NCBI GenBank assembly: GCA_964484475.1
Contig: CAZAFU010000110.1
Span: 1 to 9,122, forward strand
DNA: 9,122 nucleotides
From: Parvularcula sp964484475
GTDB taxonomy: Bacteria; Pseudomonadota; Alphaproteobacteria; Caulobacterales; Parvularculaceae
Reading direction: 5' to 3'
The translations under genes and the position numbers were made by a program. The first letter of the stretch is position 1. Every line of letters begins with the position of its first letter. Positions 1 to 6,419 of this stretch are shown one piece after another. The notes under the pieces were generated by a model that had not been told where the DNA came from, did not search any database, and saw only the letters and a program-made list of their open reading frames with translations.

Positions 1-112
1 GCGGAAACGAAAGCAAAAGGGAACTTCATCACGTATTGACACTTCTGATTTCCTGAGGGTTCGTTCCCATGGCCGATTTTGTTGCGCCGCACTACCCTCA
101 GGCGCCGGTCCG
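1..112. other. Region downstream of hflX, no supported gene
   Basis: On the minus strand this is the 3' flank of hflX. An 8-bp inverted repeat CCTGAGGG/CCCTCAGG (53-60 and 95-102) is separated by 34 nt and lacks a following T-run, so it is a poor terminator candidate. A perfect TTGACA sits at 36-41 on the plus strand but has no -10 box at 16-18 nt. On the minus strand an ATG at 29-27 opens nine codons (MKFPFAFVS) reaching the window edge. This might begin a further gene, but no ribosome-binding site precedes it and it is too short to judge. Confidence 0.3.
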
Positions 113-1381
113 CTACACCTTGCCAACGACAGCGCCAAGAGGCTCGATCCCGAACCGCTTCTCGAACTGCCCCAGATCCTTCTCTTCGAGCCGCACCGTG
201 AGAATGCGCGCTCCGCCCTCTTCCGCTTCCTCTCCAAGAACGTCTCCGTGGCGATAAAGCCACGCAGCCGCCTCCCCTTCCTGCGGTGAGATCGGCACCC
301 GGACCTCCTCGCGCATCGCGGTAAGTTCCTCGTCGATCAGGTGGAGCAGCACCTCGACGCCGCGCCCGTCATGGGCGCTGATCGCCACGGGCAGCGGATC
401 CTTCGGTGTACCATCCGCCACTTCCGCCCGGCCACGCGCCGCGGTGACGAGGGCCTCGGGCGTGCCGATCGTCGCCGCGTCCTCCTCGCCGAGGGCGTCG
501 ATCTTGTTCCAGGCCTCGATGAAGACCGCGTCACTTTCGTCGGTGAGGCCGAGTTCGGCCAGAACGCCGATCACGTCAGCCCGCTGGGCTTCCGATTCCG
601 GGTGGGCGATGTCTCTCACATGCACGACGATATCCGCCTCGAGCACCTCTTCGAGGGTGGCACGGAAGGCAGCGACGAGGCCGGTCGGCAGGTCGCTGAT
701 GAAACCCACCGTGTCGGAAAGGATGGCGTCGGTTCCGGAGGGAAGCTCGATCTTCCGCATCAGGGGGTCGAGGGTCGCGAAGAGCAGGTCCTCCGCGAAC
801 GCATTCTCGCCCGTCAGGCGCTTGAAAAGGGTGGACTTGCCCGCATTGGTATAGCCGACCAGCGCGATCACCGGCTGGGGCGCCCGCTTGCGCTTGCGCC
901 GCTGCAAGGTCCGTGTGCGCCGTACTTCCTCGAGTTCGGTCTTCAGCCTGTCGATCTTCTCCGCGAGAATCCGCCGGTCGCTCTCGATCTGCCTTTCGCC
1001 GGGGCCACCGAGGAAGCCCGCGCCGCCACGCTGGCGTTCGAGGTGGGTCCATGACCTGACCAGGCGCGAACGCTGGAAGGTGAGGTGCGCCAAGGCCACC
1101 TGGAGCGTGCCCTCCTTGGTCTGGGCACGCTCGCCGAAAATTTCGAGAATGAGCTGTGTCCGGTCGAGAACCTTGCGCTTCCACGCCCGCTCGAGGTTCC
1201 GGTGCTGGACCGGAGAGAGCTGGGCGTTGACGATGACGAGGCGCACGTCCTCCTCGGCCTCCAGCCACTGGCCAAGCTCGCTCACCTTGCCCTGACCGAT
1301 CAGGGTGGCGGGGCGAGCCTCGTGGAGGTTGACGATCTCGGAGCGGACGGTCTCGACGCCGATGGCCTGGGTCAGGTTCAC
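113..1381 (-). CDS. hflX: GTPase HflX (shown from the first canonical start, GTG; true N-terminus probably further upstream)
   Basis: HflX is a translation-factor-class GTPase that binds the 50S subunit and splits or rescues stalled ribosomes, especially under stress. Numbered from the GTG (422 aa), the N-terminal HflX domain carries the RNL-ERAW and LDRTQLILEIF blocks (61-82) and the glycine-rich GGAGFLGGPGE segment (119-129). A basic coiled region (about 135-168) follows. The G domain has G1 GYTNAGKST (176-184), G2 threonine in FATLDP (T203), G3 DTVGF (223-227), G4 NKID (292-295) and G5 SAH (335-337). The family usually has GPGETQ; here residue 130 is Arg. The GTG start cuts off a conserved first strand that is encoded upstream (EKALVLHIEL, matching the EQAVLVHIYF of E. 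coli HflX), and its only nearby GAGG lies 2 nt away. I therefore think translation starts near 1498 (see the separate entry). It lies directly downstream of hfq, the classical arrangement. Family assignment is certain; the start is not. Confidence 0.97.
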   Translation of the reverse strand: MNLTQAIGVETVRSEIVNLHEARPATLIGQGKVSELGQWLEAEEDVRLVIVNAQLSPVQHRNLERAWKRKVLDRTQLILEIFGERAQTKEGTLQVALAHLTFQRSRLVRSWTHLERQRGGAGFLGGPGERQIESDRRILAEKIDRLKTELEEVRRTRTLQRRKRKRAPQPVIALVGYTNAGKSTLFKRLTGENAFAEDLLFATLDPLMRKIELPSGTDAILSDTVGFISDLPTGLVAAFRATLEEVLEADIVVHVRDIAHPESEAQRADVIGVLAELGLTDESDAVFIEAWNKIDALGEEDAATIGTPEALVTAARGRAEVADGTPKDPLPVAISAHDGRGVEVLLHLIDEELTAMREEVRVPISPQEGEAAAWLYRHGDVLGEEAEEGGARILTVRLEEKDLGQFEKRFGIEPLGAVVGKV

Positions 1382-1498
1382 CGCCTCTTCAAGGGCGCCT
1401 CCGGCCGAGCGAAGCTGGCGCCCCGTCCCCGACAGTTCGATGTGAAGGACGAGCGCCTTTTCGGCTGGGCGGGCGGTGTCGAATGGTTCGTTAGGCGT
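1382..1498 (-). other. hflX: Probable 39-residue N-terminal extension of hflX with a non-canonical ACG start
   Basis: The hflX frame stays open upstream of the GTG until a TGA at 1516-1514. It encodes conserved HflX N-terminal sequence, including ALVLHIEL and GGALEEA. The stretch contains no ATG, GTG or TTG codon in frame. A perfect Shine-Dalgarno AGGAGG (1510-1505), extended to AGAGGAGG, is followed after 6 nt by ACG (1498-1496), where a start codon would be expected. Starting there gives a 461-residue protein overlapping the hfq end by 8 bp. On the hfq frame this base is the third position of a GAC (Asp) codon, so GAT would restore ATG without changing Hfq. Seen directly: open frame, ribosome-binding site and absent canonical start. 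Inferred: use of ACG. A sequencing error is the main alternative. Confidence 0.6.
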
Positions 1499-1727
1499 CG
1501 GTCGCCTCCTCTGTCAGGTCCACTGGACCCTGCGGCATGATGGTCGAGATCGCATGCTTGTAGACAAGCTGGGTCTGGTCGTCACGACGAAGAAGGACGC
1601 AGAAGCTGTCGAACCACGTCACGATTCCCTGAAGCTTGACGCCGTTCACGAGGAACACCGTCACGGGCACCTTCTGCTTGCGGATCTCGTTGAGGAAGAT
1701 GTCCTGCAGGGGTCTGGGCTTGTCCAT
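1491..1727 (-). CDS. hfq: RNA chaperone Hfq
   Basis: Hfq is a hexameric Sm-like protein that binds small RNAs and mRNAs and promotes their pairing. The product is 78 aa, the short form typical of alphaproteobacteria, lacking the long C-terminal tail of the 102-residue E. coli protein. Sm1 spans about residues 8-45 with Q8, D9, FLVNG (25-29), KLQG (31-34) and F39-D40. Sm2 contains YKHAIST (56-62) with the proximal-face K57-H58. The rim patch is RKQK (16-19) in place of the E. coli RRER, so it remains basic. I chose ATG 1727 because the family begins with M-x-K-x-x-x-LQD; the frame is open upstream but that part is not Hfq-like. A GAGG stands 4 nt before the ATG, rather close. It follows trkH by 82 bp and precedes hflX. 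Confidence 0.98.
   Translation of the reverse strand: MDKPRPLQDIFLNEIRKQKVPVTVFLVNGVKLQGIVTWFDSFCVLLRRDDQTQLVYKHAISTIMPQGPVDLTEEATDA
1505..1512 (-). promoter_or_regulatory. Strong ribosome-binding site for hflX inside the end of hfq
   Basis: AGAGGAGG is read on the minus strand within the last codons of hfq. It is the best anti-16S match I noticed in the window. Its 6-nt spacing points to codon 1498-1496 (ACG) rather than to the GTG over 120 bases further on. It decides the likely hflX start and suggests that hflX translation is coupled to termination of hfq, whose TAA lies at 1493-1491. Confidence 0.7.
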
Positions 1728-1809
1728 GGGGCCTCGCTTCGGCCTTCGTGTTTTGCTGCAATGCAGAAAGGATGTGGAACCTTCCGCCCTGCAAGGCAAG
1801 GGCCTCGCC
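1728..1809. other. trkH-hfq intergenic gap
   Basis: This 82-bp spacer is the largest minus-strand gap in the trkH-hfq-hflX block, so a separate hfq promoter could lie here, as in many bacteria. I do not see a convincing -35/-10 pair. It holds a small perfect palindrome CTGCA-A-TGCAG (1756-1766) and the 9-mer GGGCCTCGC at both ends (1729-1737 and 1800-1808). Both are short enough to be chance. Confidence 0.3.
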
Positions 1810-3225
1810 TCATCCCTGCCAGAACTCGCGGTCGATCAGAAGCAGGAGCAGCACGAGCTCCAGCCGCCCCGCGATCATCCCGAGGGCGAGCATCACCCGC
1901 AGGCTCTCCTCGAACAGGATGAAGTCCGCCGTGCTTCCCTGCACCGCCGCGATGGCGGGACCGGCATTCGCCACCACCGCCACGGCCGTCGCAGCGGCCA
2001 GTTCGAGATCATAGCCGAAAAGCGCGATGGTGAGGGTCAGCGCCGCGAGAACGATGGTGAAGGCGATCGTGTGGATCCAGACCCCGAACTCGAAGACCTC
2101 GTCGCTCCCTCCCGCGAGGACCCCGCCGGGATGGCTCAGCCGCCAAAGCTCCTCGCCAGCCCTGCGGAAGGTGATCAGCCAGCGAAGGAGCTTGATCCCC
2201 CCAGCCGTCGACACCGCGGCTCCTCCAATCACCGCCGTGACGAGAACCGGCGTCAGCTCCGGCATCCGACCGACCAGGAAACCGTTGGTGGAAAGGAGCG
2301 AGACCGCATTGATGATATTGGCGGGGATCGCATCCCAGTCCCCCGCCCCGCTGCTGATCCACAGAAGGAAGGCAATCGGCACGATGAGAAAGAGGAGCGC
2401 CCTGGTTTCCGCATCAGGGCCCGATTTGAGCCGGTTGGAGCCGTGAATCGCGATCCTCGCGATCACCACGAAATTCACCGCGCTGATGATCATCACCACC
2501 ACCGCGATCGTCACCGCCACCGGGTTGTAGGCGAGAAGCCCCCCCGGCTGCGGCATGAACCCACCCGACGCCATCAGCGACAGGGCGAGGGTCGCCGCCT
2601 CGCTCGCGGGCACCCCGGAGATGAAGAACGCGAGGAACGCCGTGATCGTCAGCCCGATATAGACCGGGGCGAAGGCCCTCACCGCCATGGAGAAAGCTCG
2701 CAGATAGCTGTCCCGCTTGCCCCGCGCGAAGGGGGGCACGGGCGGCGCGATGCCGACGAATTCGGGACGCACGAAGACCGCCGCCGCGGTCCCGAGACTG
2801 ACCAGGCCACCGAGCCATTCCAGGCTCGCCCGGTAGAGCATACCGCTGATGGTCGAGCGGGCCGCAGGTTCGGAGAGCCACGCTCCCGTCGTCGTCAGGC
2901 CCGAAACCGCTTCGAACCACCCGCCCCAGAAACTGAACTCCCGACCGAGAAATGGGATCGATGCCGCGAACGGAACCGCGGCCCAGAAGAGGAAGAGGGT
3001 GAGGACCAGCTCCCTGAAACCCGACCGCGTGACCTGCACCCGCGGCAGGGTCGCGCTCAACGCGTAGAAGCAGGCGCCCACGAAGACCGTGAGGAACAGG
3101 CAGACCGCGAACGAGCCGGGCTGCGTCTCGTCCAGGCTCACCGCGATGACCAGCGGCAGCACCGTGGCCCCGGCGATGGCGAAAAGCGCGAGCGAGAGAA
3201 ACCTGAAGACCGATGCGTAGGCCAT
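1810..3225 (-). CDS. trkH: Trk potassium uptake system, membrane subunit TrkH
   Basis: This is the potassium-translocating subunit of the Trk system in the inner membrane, gated by the cytoplasmic TrkA ring. At 471 aa it is slightly shorter than the 483-residue E. coli protein. The four selectivity-filter loops of the TrkH/KtrB superfamily are all visible with their glycines: TTTGA (111-115), SGGF (220-223), STNGF (312-316) and NAGP (420-423). Further signatures are LEWLGGLVSLG (135-145), the GGAAVSTAGGIK segment after the third loop (334-345), and a GRLEL motif near the C-terminus (453-457). Long hydrophobic helices fill the rest. ATG 3225 has a GAGG 7 nt upstream. Its usual partner trkA lies on the same strand but on the far side of the plus-strand peptidase gene, so trkH may need its own promoter in the divergent gap. 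Confidence 0.96.
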   Translation of the reverse strand: MAYASVFRFLSLALFAIAGATVLPLVIAVSLDETQPGSFAVCLFLTVFVGACFYALSATLPRVQVTRSGFRELVLTLFLFWAAVPFAASIPFLGREFSFWGGWFEAVSGLTTTGAWLSEPAARSTISGMLYRASLEWLGGLVSLGTAAAVFVRPEFVGIAPPVPPFARGKRDSYLRAFSMAVRAFAPVYIGLTITAFLAFFISGVPASEAATLALSLMASGGFMPQPGGLLAYNPVAVTIAVVVMIISAVNFVVIARIAIHGSNRLKSGPDAETRALLFLIVPIAFLLWISSGAGDWDAIPANIINAVSLLSTNGFLVGRMPELTPVLVTAVIGGAAVSTAGGIKLLRWLITFRRAGEELWRLSHPGGVLAGGSDEVFEFGVWIHTIAFTIVLAALTLTIALFGYDLELAAATAVAVVANAGPAIAAVQGSTADFILFEESLRVMLALGMIAGRLELVLLLLLIDREFWQG

Positions 3226-3424
3226 GCCCTGCCCTCAAGCTCCCACGGCCGGAGCGGCGCTGTCGGGAAGTGACCGTCGAGAGGGATCGCGCCTCGCCAT
3301 CACTGTGCTCTGCCAGCGCCCGCCGCCTTGGGCAATGGATGACATCGCCGTTGGATGGGTGGGCGGAACTTGCGTGCCGCAGGCTCGTCTCGCACAACGG
3401 ACCCAACGGACAAGGGAGACGACG
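3226..3424. other. Divergent intergenic region between trkH and the M24 peptidase gene
   Basis: This 199-bp gap must hold the promoter of the peptidase gene and probably one for trkH. I found no convincing -35/-10 pair on either strand; the closest plus-strand candidate is a weak TTGGGC and TTGGAT 17 nt apart around 3330-3358. Just before the peptidase ribosome-binding site the 8-mer CAACGGAC occurs twice at a 9-nt period (3395-3402 and 3404-3411). The peptidase frame is open back to 3224, but the upstream translation has no protein character. Confidence 0.4.
3413..3418 (+). promoter_or_regulatory. Ribosome-binding site deciding the M24 peptidase start
   Basis: AGGGAG with 6 nt to ATG 3425 selects this start over the longer open frame beginning at 3224. 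The choice also places an export signal exactly at the N-terminus of the protein. Confidence 0.75.
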
Positions 3425-4687
3425 ATGGGCATCGACAAGCGGCAGTTCCTGATGGGCGCGGCAGGGTTCGGGCTGGCCGGCCTCGGCACTGCCGCTGCCC
3501 AGGATGGTCCGGCAAAGAAACCCCAAGGCCCCGTCACACCCAACCTCGCGAAGGACGCGAAGCCCATCTCCCGGGAAGAGCGGCTGCGTCGCCTTGCAAA
3601 GCTCCAGAAGCTGATGCGCGAGAACGATATCGGGATGCTGGTGATCGAACCGGGTGCGGCGATGATCTATTTTACCGGCCTGCGCTGGTGGCGCTCGGAG
3701 CGTCCGACCCTCGCTCTCGTTCCGGCGGAGGGGCAGGTGGGAATCGTCACCCCGTATTTCGAACAGCCCTCGGTCGAGGAGACCGTAGGCGTGCCCGCCA
3801 CCGTCAGGACCTGGCACGAGAACGAGGATCCCTTCGCGGTGGTCCGCGGCTTTGCCAATGACTGGAAGGCGACCGAACGCAAGGTGGCGATGGAGGAGAG
3901 CGTGCGCTTCTTCGTCGCCAACGGCATCGGGGAGGCCCTTCCCGGCGCACTGATCGTACCCGGAGCGCCCCTCACCCGCGCCTGCCGCATGGTGAAATCG
4001 CCGGCCGAACTCGCCCTGATGCAGACGGCGAACGACATCACCCTCGCCGCCTACAAGGACGTTGCAGCGGCCGTCCGGCCCGGCATGACCTCCAAAGAGG
4101 TCAGCACCTTGATGAGCGAGCGGACCCGTGCCTATGGCGGGGAGGTCCAGTTCTCGATGGTCCTCCTCAACGAAGCGAGCGCCTATCCCCACGGCACTTC
4201 GGCACCCCAGACGGTGAAGGAGGGCGGTATCATCCTCATGGACTGCGGGTGCGCGGTGCACGACTACGAAAGCGATATCTCCCGCACCTTCGTCATCGGC
4301 GAGCCGACGACGAAGCAGGAGGAGGTTTTCGCAACCGTCAAGCGCGGGCAGGAGATCGCCCTCGAGCACGCAAGGATCGGAGCGGAGGCGGGCGCTGTCG
4401 ACCGCGCGGTCAGGGCGTTTTACGCCGAGCGCGGCTGGGGGCCCGGCTACAAGACACCCGGCCTCTCCCACCGCCTCGGCCACGGTATCGGCCTTGAAGG
4501 TCACGAGCCGATCAATCTCGTCGAAAGCGAGCGGACGAAGCTTCAGGCAGGCATGTGCTTCTCGAACGAGCCGGGGCTCTACACCTTCGGCGAGTTCGGC
4601 GTCAGGCTGGAGGACTGCTTCTACATGACCGAGGCGGGCCCCAGGCTCTTCTCGCCCCTCGCCCCCTCGATCACGCAGCCGGTCTAG
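3425..4687 (+). CDS. Exported M24-family metallopeptidase (Xaa-Pro aminopeptidase/dipeptidase-like)
   Basis: This is a 420-residue protein of the pita-bread fold M24B family, whose members usually cleave Xaa-Pro bonds using two metal ions. Residues 1-25 look like a Tat-type signal with DKRQFLM (4-10), a Gly/Ala-rich hydrophobic core and an AAA cleavage site around 23-25, so the enzyme probably acts in the periplasm. The twin arginine is replaced by Lys-Arg. An N-terminal creatinase-like domain spans about 50-190. In the catalytic domain all five metal ligands are present: D273 and D284 (11 apart, as in prolidase), H353 in LGHGIG, E382 in NEPG and E396 in RLED. The auxiliary histidines H256 (YPHG) and H360 are also there. 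Only plus-strand gene in the window, lying between trkA and trkH; its TAG overlaps the trkA stop. Substrate unknown; a non-peptidase member of the fold cannot be excluded. Confidence 0.93.
   Translation: MGIDKRQFLMGAAGFGLAGLGTAAAQDGPAKKPQGPVTPNLAKDAKPISREERLRRLAKLQKLMRENDIGMLVIEPGAAMIYFTGLRWWRSERPTLALVPAEGQVGIVTPYFEQPSVEETVGVPATVRTWHENEDPFAVVRGFANDWKATERKVAMEESVRFFVANGIGEALPGALIVPGAPLTRACRMVKSPAELALMQTANDITLAAYKDVAAAVRPGMTSKEVSTLMSERTRAYGGEVQFSMVLLNEASAYPHGTSAPQTVKEGGIILMDCGCAVHDYESDISRTFVIGEPTTKQEEVFATVKRGQEIALEHARIGAEAGAVDRAVRAFYAERGWGPGYKTPGLSHRLGHGIGLEGHEPINLVESERTKLQAGMCFSNEPGLYTFGEFGVRLEDCFYMTEAGPRLFSPLAPSITQPV
4684..4687. other. Shared CTAG: overlapping stop codons of two convergent genes
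   Basis: The palindrome CTAG supplies the TAG stop of the plus-strand peptidase gene (4685-4687) and the TAG stop of trkA on the minus strand (4686-4684). No room exists between the genes for an intergenic terminator, so the 3' ends of the two transcripts must overlap. Confidence 0.95.
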
Positions 4688-6057
4688 AAGTAGCTGATAC
4701 CCACCCGGAACATCTTCTCGACATCCCGCACGGCTTCACGCATGGCGAGCAGGACCACCCTGTCGCCAGGACGGACCACTGTGGTCGAGTCCGGCAGGAT
4801 CACGTCGGCGCCCCTGACGATCGCGCCGAGGACCACACCCTGCGGCAGCTGCGCCTCGCCCAGGGGCGTACCCACCAGATTTGAGGTTTCGAGGGCCACC
4901 GCATCCACCAGCTCCGCCTGCCCGTCGAGTATGGTGTAGACGGACTTGATCCGTCCCCGTCTCACGTGCTGGAGGATGGTGGAGATGGTGATCGCCCGGG
5001 GGTCGACGAAGCGGTCGATGCCGATCGTCTGGGCCAACGGCCCGTATTCGGGCTCGTTGGTGAGAACCATGGTCCGCCTTGCGCCCTCGCGCTTGGCGAT
5101 CACCGCGGCAAGGAGATTGACCTGGTCGGAGTTCGTCACCGCGACCACCGTCTCCGCCTCGGAGACGCCGGCCTCGGCCAGGAGCTCCCGCTCGAGCCCC
5201 GATCCGTGGAGCACGATCGTCCTGTTGAGGCGCTCGGCAACGAAGGTCGCCCGGGCTTCCTTCTGTTCGATCATGCGGATCTTCATCTGCCCGATCGCTT
5301 CGAGTTCGCGCGCCACGTCGAGACCGATATTCCCGCCACCGATGACAATGATCCTCCGTGCCCGGCTCTGGCCCTCGCCCATGATGACGATGGCACGGTC
5401 GATCCAGGTACGGTCGCCGACGAAGAAGATCTCGTCGCCTTCCTCGAGCTGGTCGTCGGGACCTGCGCGGAAGAAGGTGTCGCCACGGTGCACACCGAGG
5501 ATCGTCACCTTGAGGTCGGGAAAGAGCTCACGCACCTGCCGCAGCGGCGTTGCGAGAATCGGGCTGCTGTCCTTCAGCCTCAGGCCGACCGCCCAGACCC
5601 GGTCGTCGGCGAAGCTCTTCACGTCGAAGGCCGCAGGCGTTGTCAGGCGCTGCATGATGGCAGCCGCAATCTCCCTTTCAGGAGAAATGATGACATCGAT
5701 CGGGATGTTGTCCCGGCTGAAGACATCGGCATAGCGCGTCTGGAGATAGCTCCGCGCCCTGATCCTTGCGATCTTGGTCGGAACCTTGAAGATCGAGTGG
5801 GCGATCTGACAGGCAACGATGTTCACTTCGTCCGAGTGCGTTACCGCGATCAGCATGTCCGCTTCCGCCGCACCCGCGTCCACCAGGACATCCGGGTAGG
5901 ATCCCGAGCCGACGACCCCGCGCACGTCGAGCCGCTCGGTGATACCGCGGATCAGCTCGGCGGAGCGGTCGATGACGGTGACGTTCGCCTCCTCGTCCGC
6001 AAGCCGCTGTGCGATCCCCGTACCCACCCGGCCGGCGCCGCAGATGATGACCCTCAT
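4684..6057 (-). CDS. trkA: Trk potassium uptake system, cytoplasmic regulatory subunit TrkA
   Basis: TrkA is the peripheral NAD(H)/nucleotide-binding ring that gates TrkH. The 457-residue length matches the 458 of E. coli. It has the full tandem RCK layout: RCK_N1 with the Rossmann GAGRVG (7-12) and acidic D30; RCK_C1 about 140-226; RCK_N2 with GGGNIG (240-245) and E264; RCK_C2 about 370-452. HSDEVNIVACQIAHSIF (74-90) and NSDQVNLLAAVIA (309-321) are the matching helices of the two halves. ATG 6057 was chosen because MRVIICGAGRVG starts the first strand directly and GGAG stands 8 nt upstream; the frame extends 11 codons further without homology. The start overlaps the stop of the upstream lipoprotein gene as ATGA. 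Its partner trkH is 1.4 kb away beyond an opposite-strand gene. Confidence 0.97.
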   Translation of the reverse strand: MRVIICGAGRVGTGIAQRLADEEANVTVIDRSAELIRGITERLDVRGVVGSGSYPDVLVDAGAAEADMLIAVTHSDEVNIVACQIAHSIFKVPTKIARIRARSYLQTRYADVFSRDNIPIDVIISPEREIAAAIMQRLTTPAAFDVKSFADDRVWAVGLRLKDSSPILATPLRQVRELFPDLKVTILGVHRGDTFFRAGPDDQLEEGDEIFFVGDRTWIDRAIVIMGEGQSRARRIIVIGGGNIGLDVARELEAIGQMKIRMIEQKEARATFVAERLNRTIVLHGSGLERELLAEAGVSEAETVVAVTNSDQVNLLAAVIAKREGARRTMVLTNEPEYGPLAQTIGIDRFVDPRAITISTILQHVRRGRIKSVYTILDGQAELVDAVALETSNLVGTPLGEAQLPQGVVLGAIVRGADVILPDSTTVVRPGDRVVLLAMREAVRDVEKMFRVGISYF

Positions 6058-6419
6058 GGCTGGTACTCCGCGGGCGAACGAAGGTTGCATTCGAGCCGCC
6101 CCGGAGGGTTGAGAAGAAGCTCCGTGCCCTTCATGCCGGGCTCGACTTCGAACACCTTCTCGAAGCCCGGCGGCACCTCGGCCGTCACCTTCAGGATGCC
6201 CTCCCAGTCGAGATCGAAATAGACCGGCCGCTCGTCCGCGGGATCGATCCGGTCCATGGCAAAGACCACGGTTTCGTCACCCGTCCTCGGGTGCACCTTG
6301 ATTCCCTCGAGTTTCTCGAAGCTACAGGTCGTCTCGTTGTTCAGCACCATGACCGTTCCCTCGGAGCAGGCCCCGAGGAGAAGTGCCGCAAGGCCGATCA
6401 GTGCTGCGGGGCGGGTCAT
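6054..6419 (-). CDS. Small lipoprotein of unknown function
   Basis: I do not recognise a family. The 121-residue product starts with a short type II signal peptide: basic n-region (MTR), hydrophobic core AALIGLAALL and lipobox LGAC with the lipidated cysteine at C18. Ser at +2 would allow sorting to the outer membrane by the E. coli rule. The mature part is rich in beta-type hydrophobic/charged alternation and contains two further cysteines, C32 and C111, which could form a disulfide. Seen: ATG 6419 overlaps the gor stop as ATGA, its own stop overlaps the trkA start as ATGA, and GGGAAGG lies 7 nt upstream. Inferred: it is co-translated with gor and trkA and faces the periplasm. No catalytic motif is visible. 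Confidence 0.88.
   Translation of the reverse strand: MTRPAALIGLAALLLGACSEGTVMVLNNETTCSFEKLEGIKVHPRTGDETVVFAMDRIDPADERPVYFDLDWEGILKVTAEVPPGFEKVFEVEPGMKGTELLLNPPGRLECNLRSPAEYQP

Noticed and set aside
53..102. Intrinsic terminator of hflX formed by CCTGAGGG/CCCTCAGG
   Set aside because: The 34-nt loop is too long and no T-run follows the second arm on the minus strand. An 8-bp match at this distance is expected by chance in a window of this size.
69..257. A 62-codon plus-strand open frame with a GAGGG 8 nt upstream, near TTGACA
   Set aside because: Most of it overlaps the hflX C-terminus antisense and the residues are low-complexity Ser/Arg/Pro. A shared good-looking leader is not enough.
1636..3273. 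A 545-codon plus-strand open frame antisense to trkH
   Set aside because: The translation is dominated by Arg, Glu, Asp, His and Gly with no fold-like pattern. It is the usual mirror of hydrophobic membrane codons in GC-rich DNA.
3224..3424. Extension of the M24 peptidase to an in-frame ATG at 3224
   Set aside because: The extra 67 residues have no conserved character and would bury the export signal. A good ribosome-binding site stands before ATG 3425.
2414..4504. A 696-codon open frame on the minus strand antisense to the peptidase gene and running into trkH
   Set aside because: It shows no recognisable protein motif and has the Arg/Gly/Ala/His-rich composition of a GC-rich shadow frame. 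The plus-strand M24 gene and the other-frame trkH beneath it both have complete family signatures.
3425..4687. Identification of the M24 protein as the DMSP lyase DddP, which shares this fold
   Set aside because: As I recall it, DddP has a modified metal site with a D-x-D element. Here the first ligand is in DCG and the set D273, D284, H353, E382, E396 is the ordinary peptidase set. The export signal also does not fit.
4966..6222. Long plus-strand open frames antisense to trkA, and similarly to gor (6740-7783) and rpiA (8435-9109)
   Set aside because: All lie over genes with intact family motifs and have shadow-type composition. No ribosome-binding site or family signature supports them.
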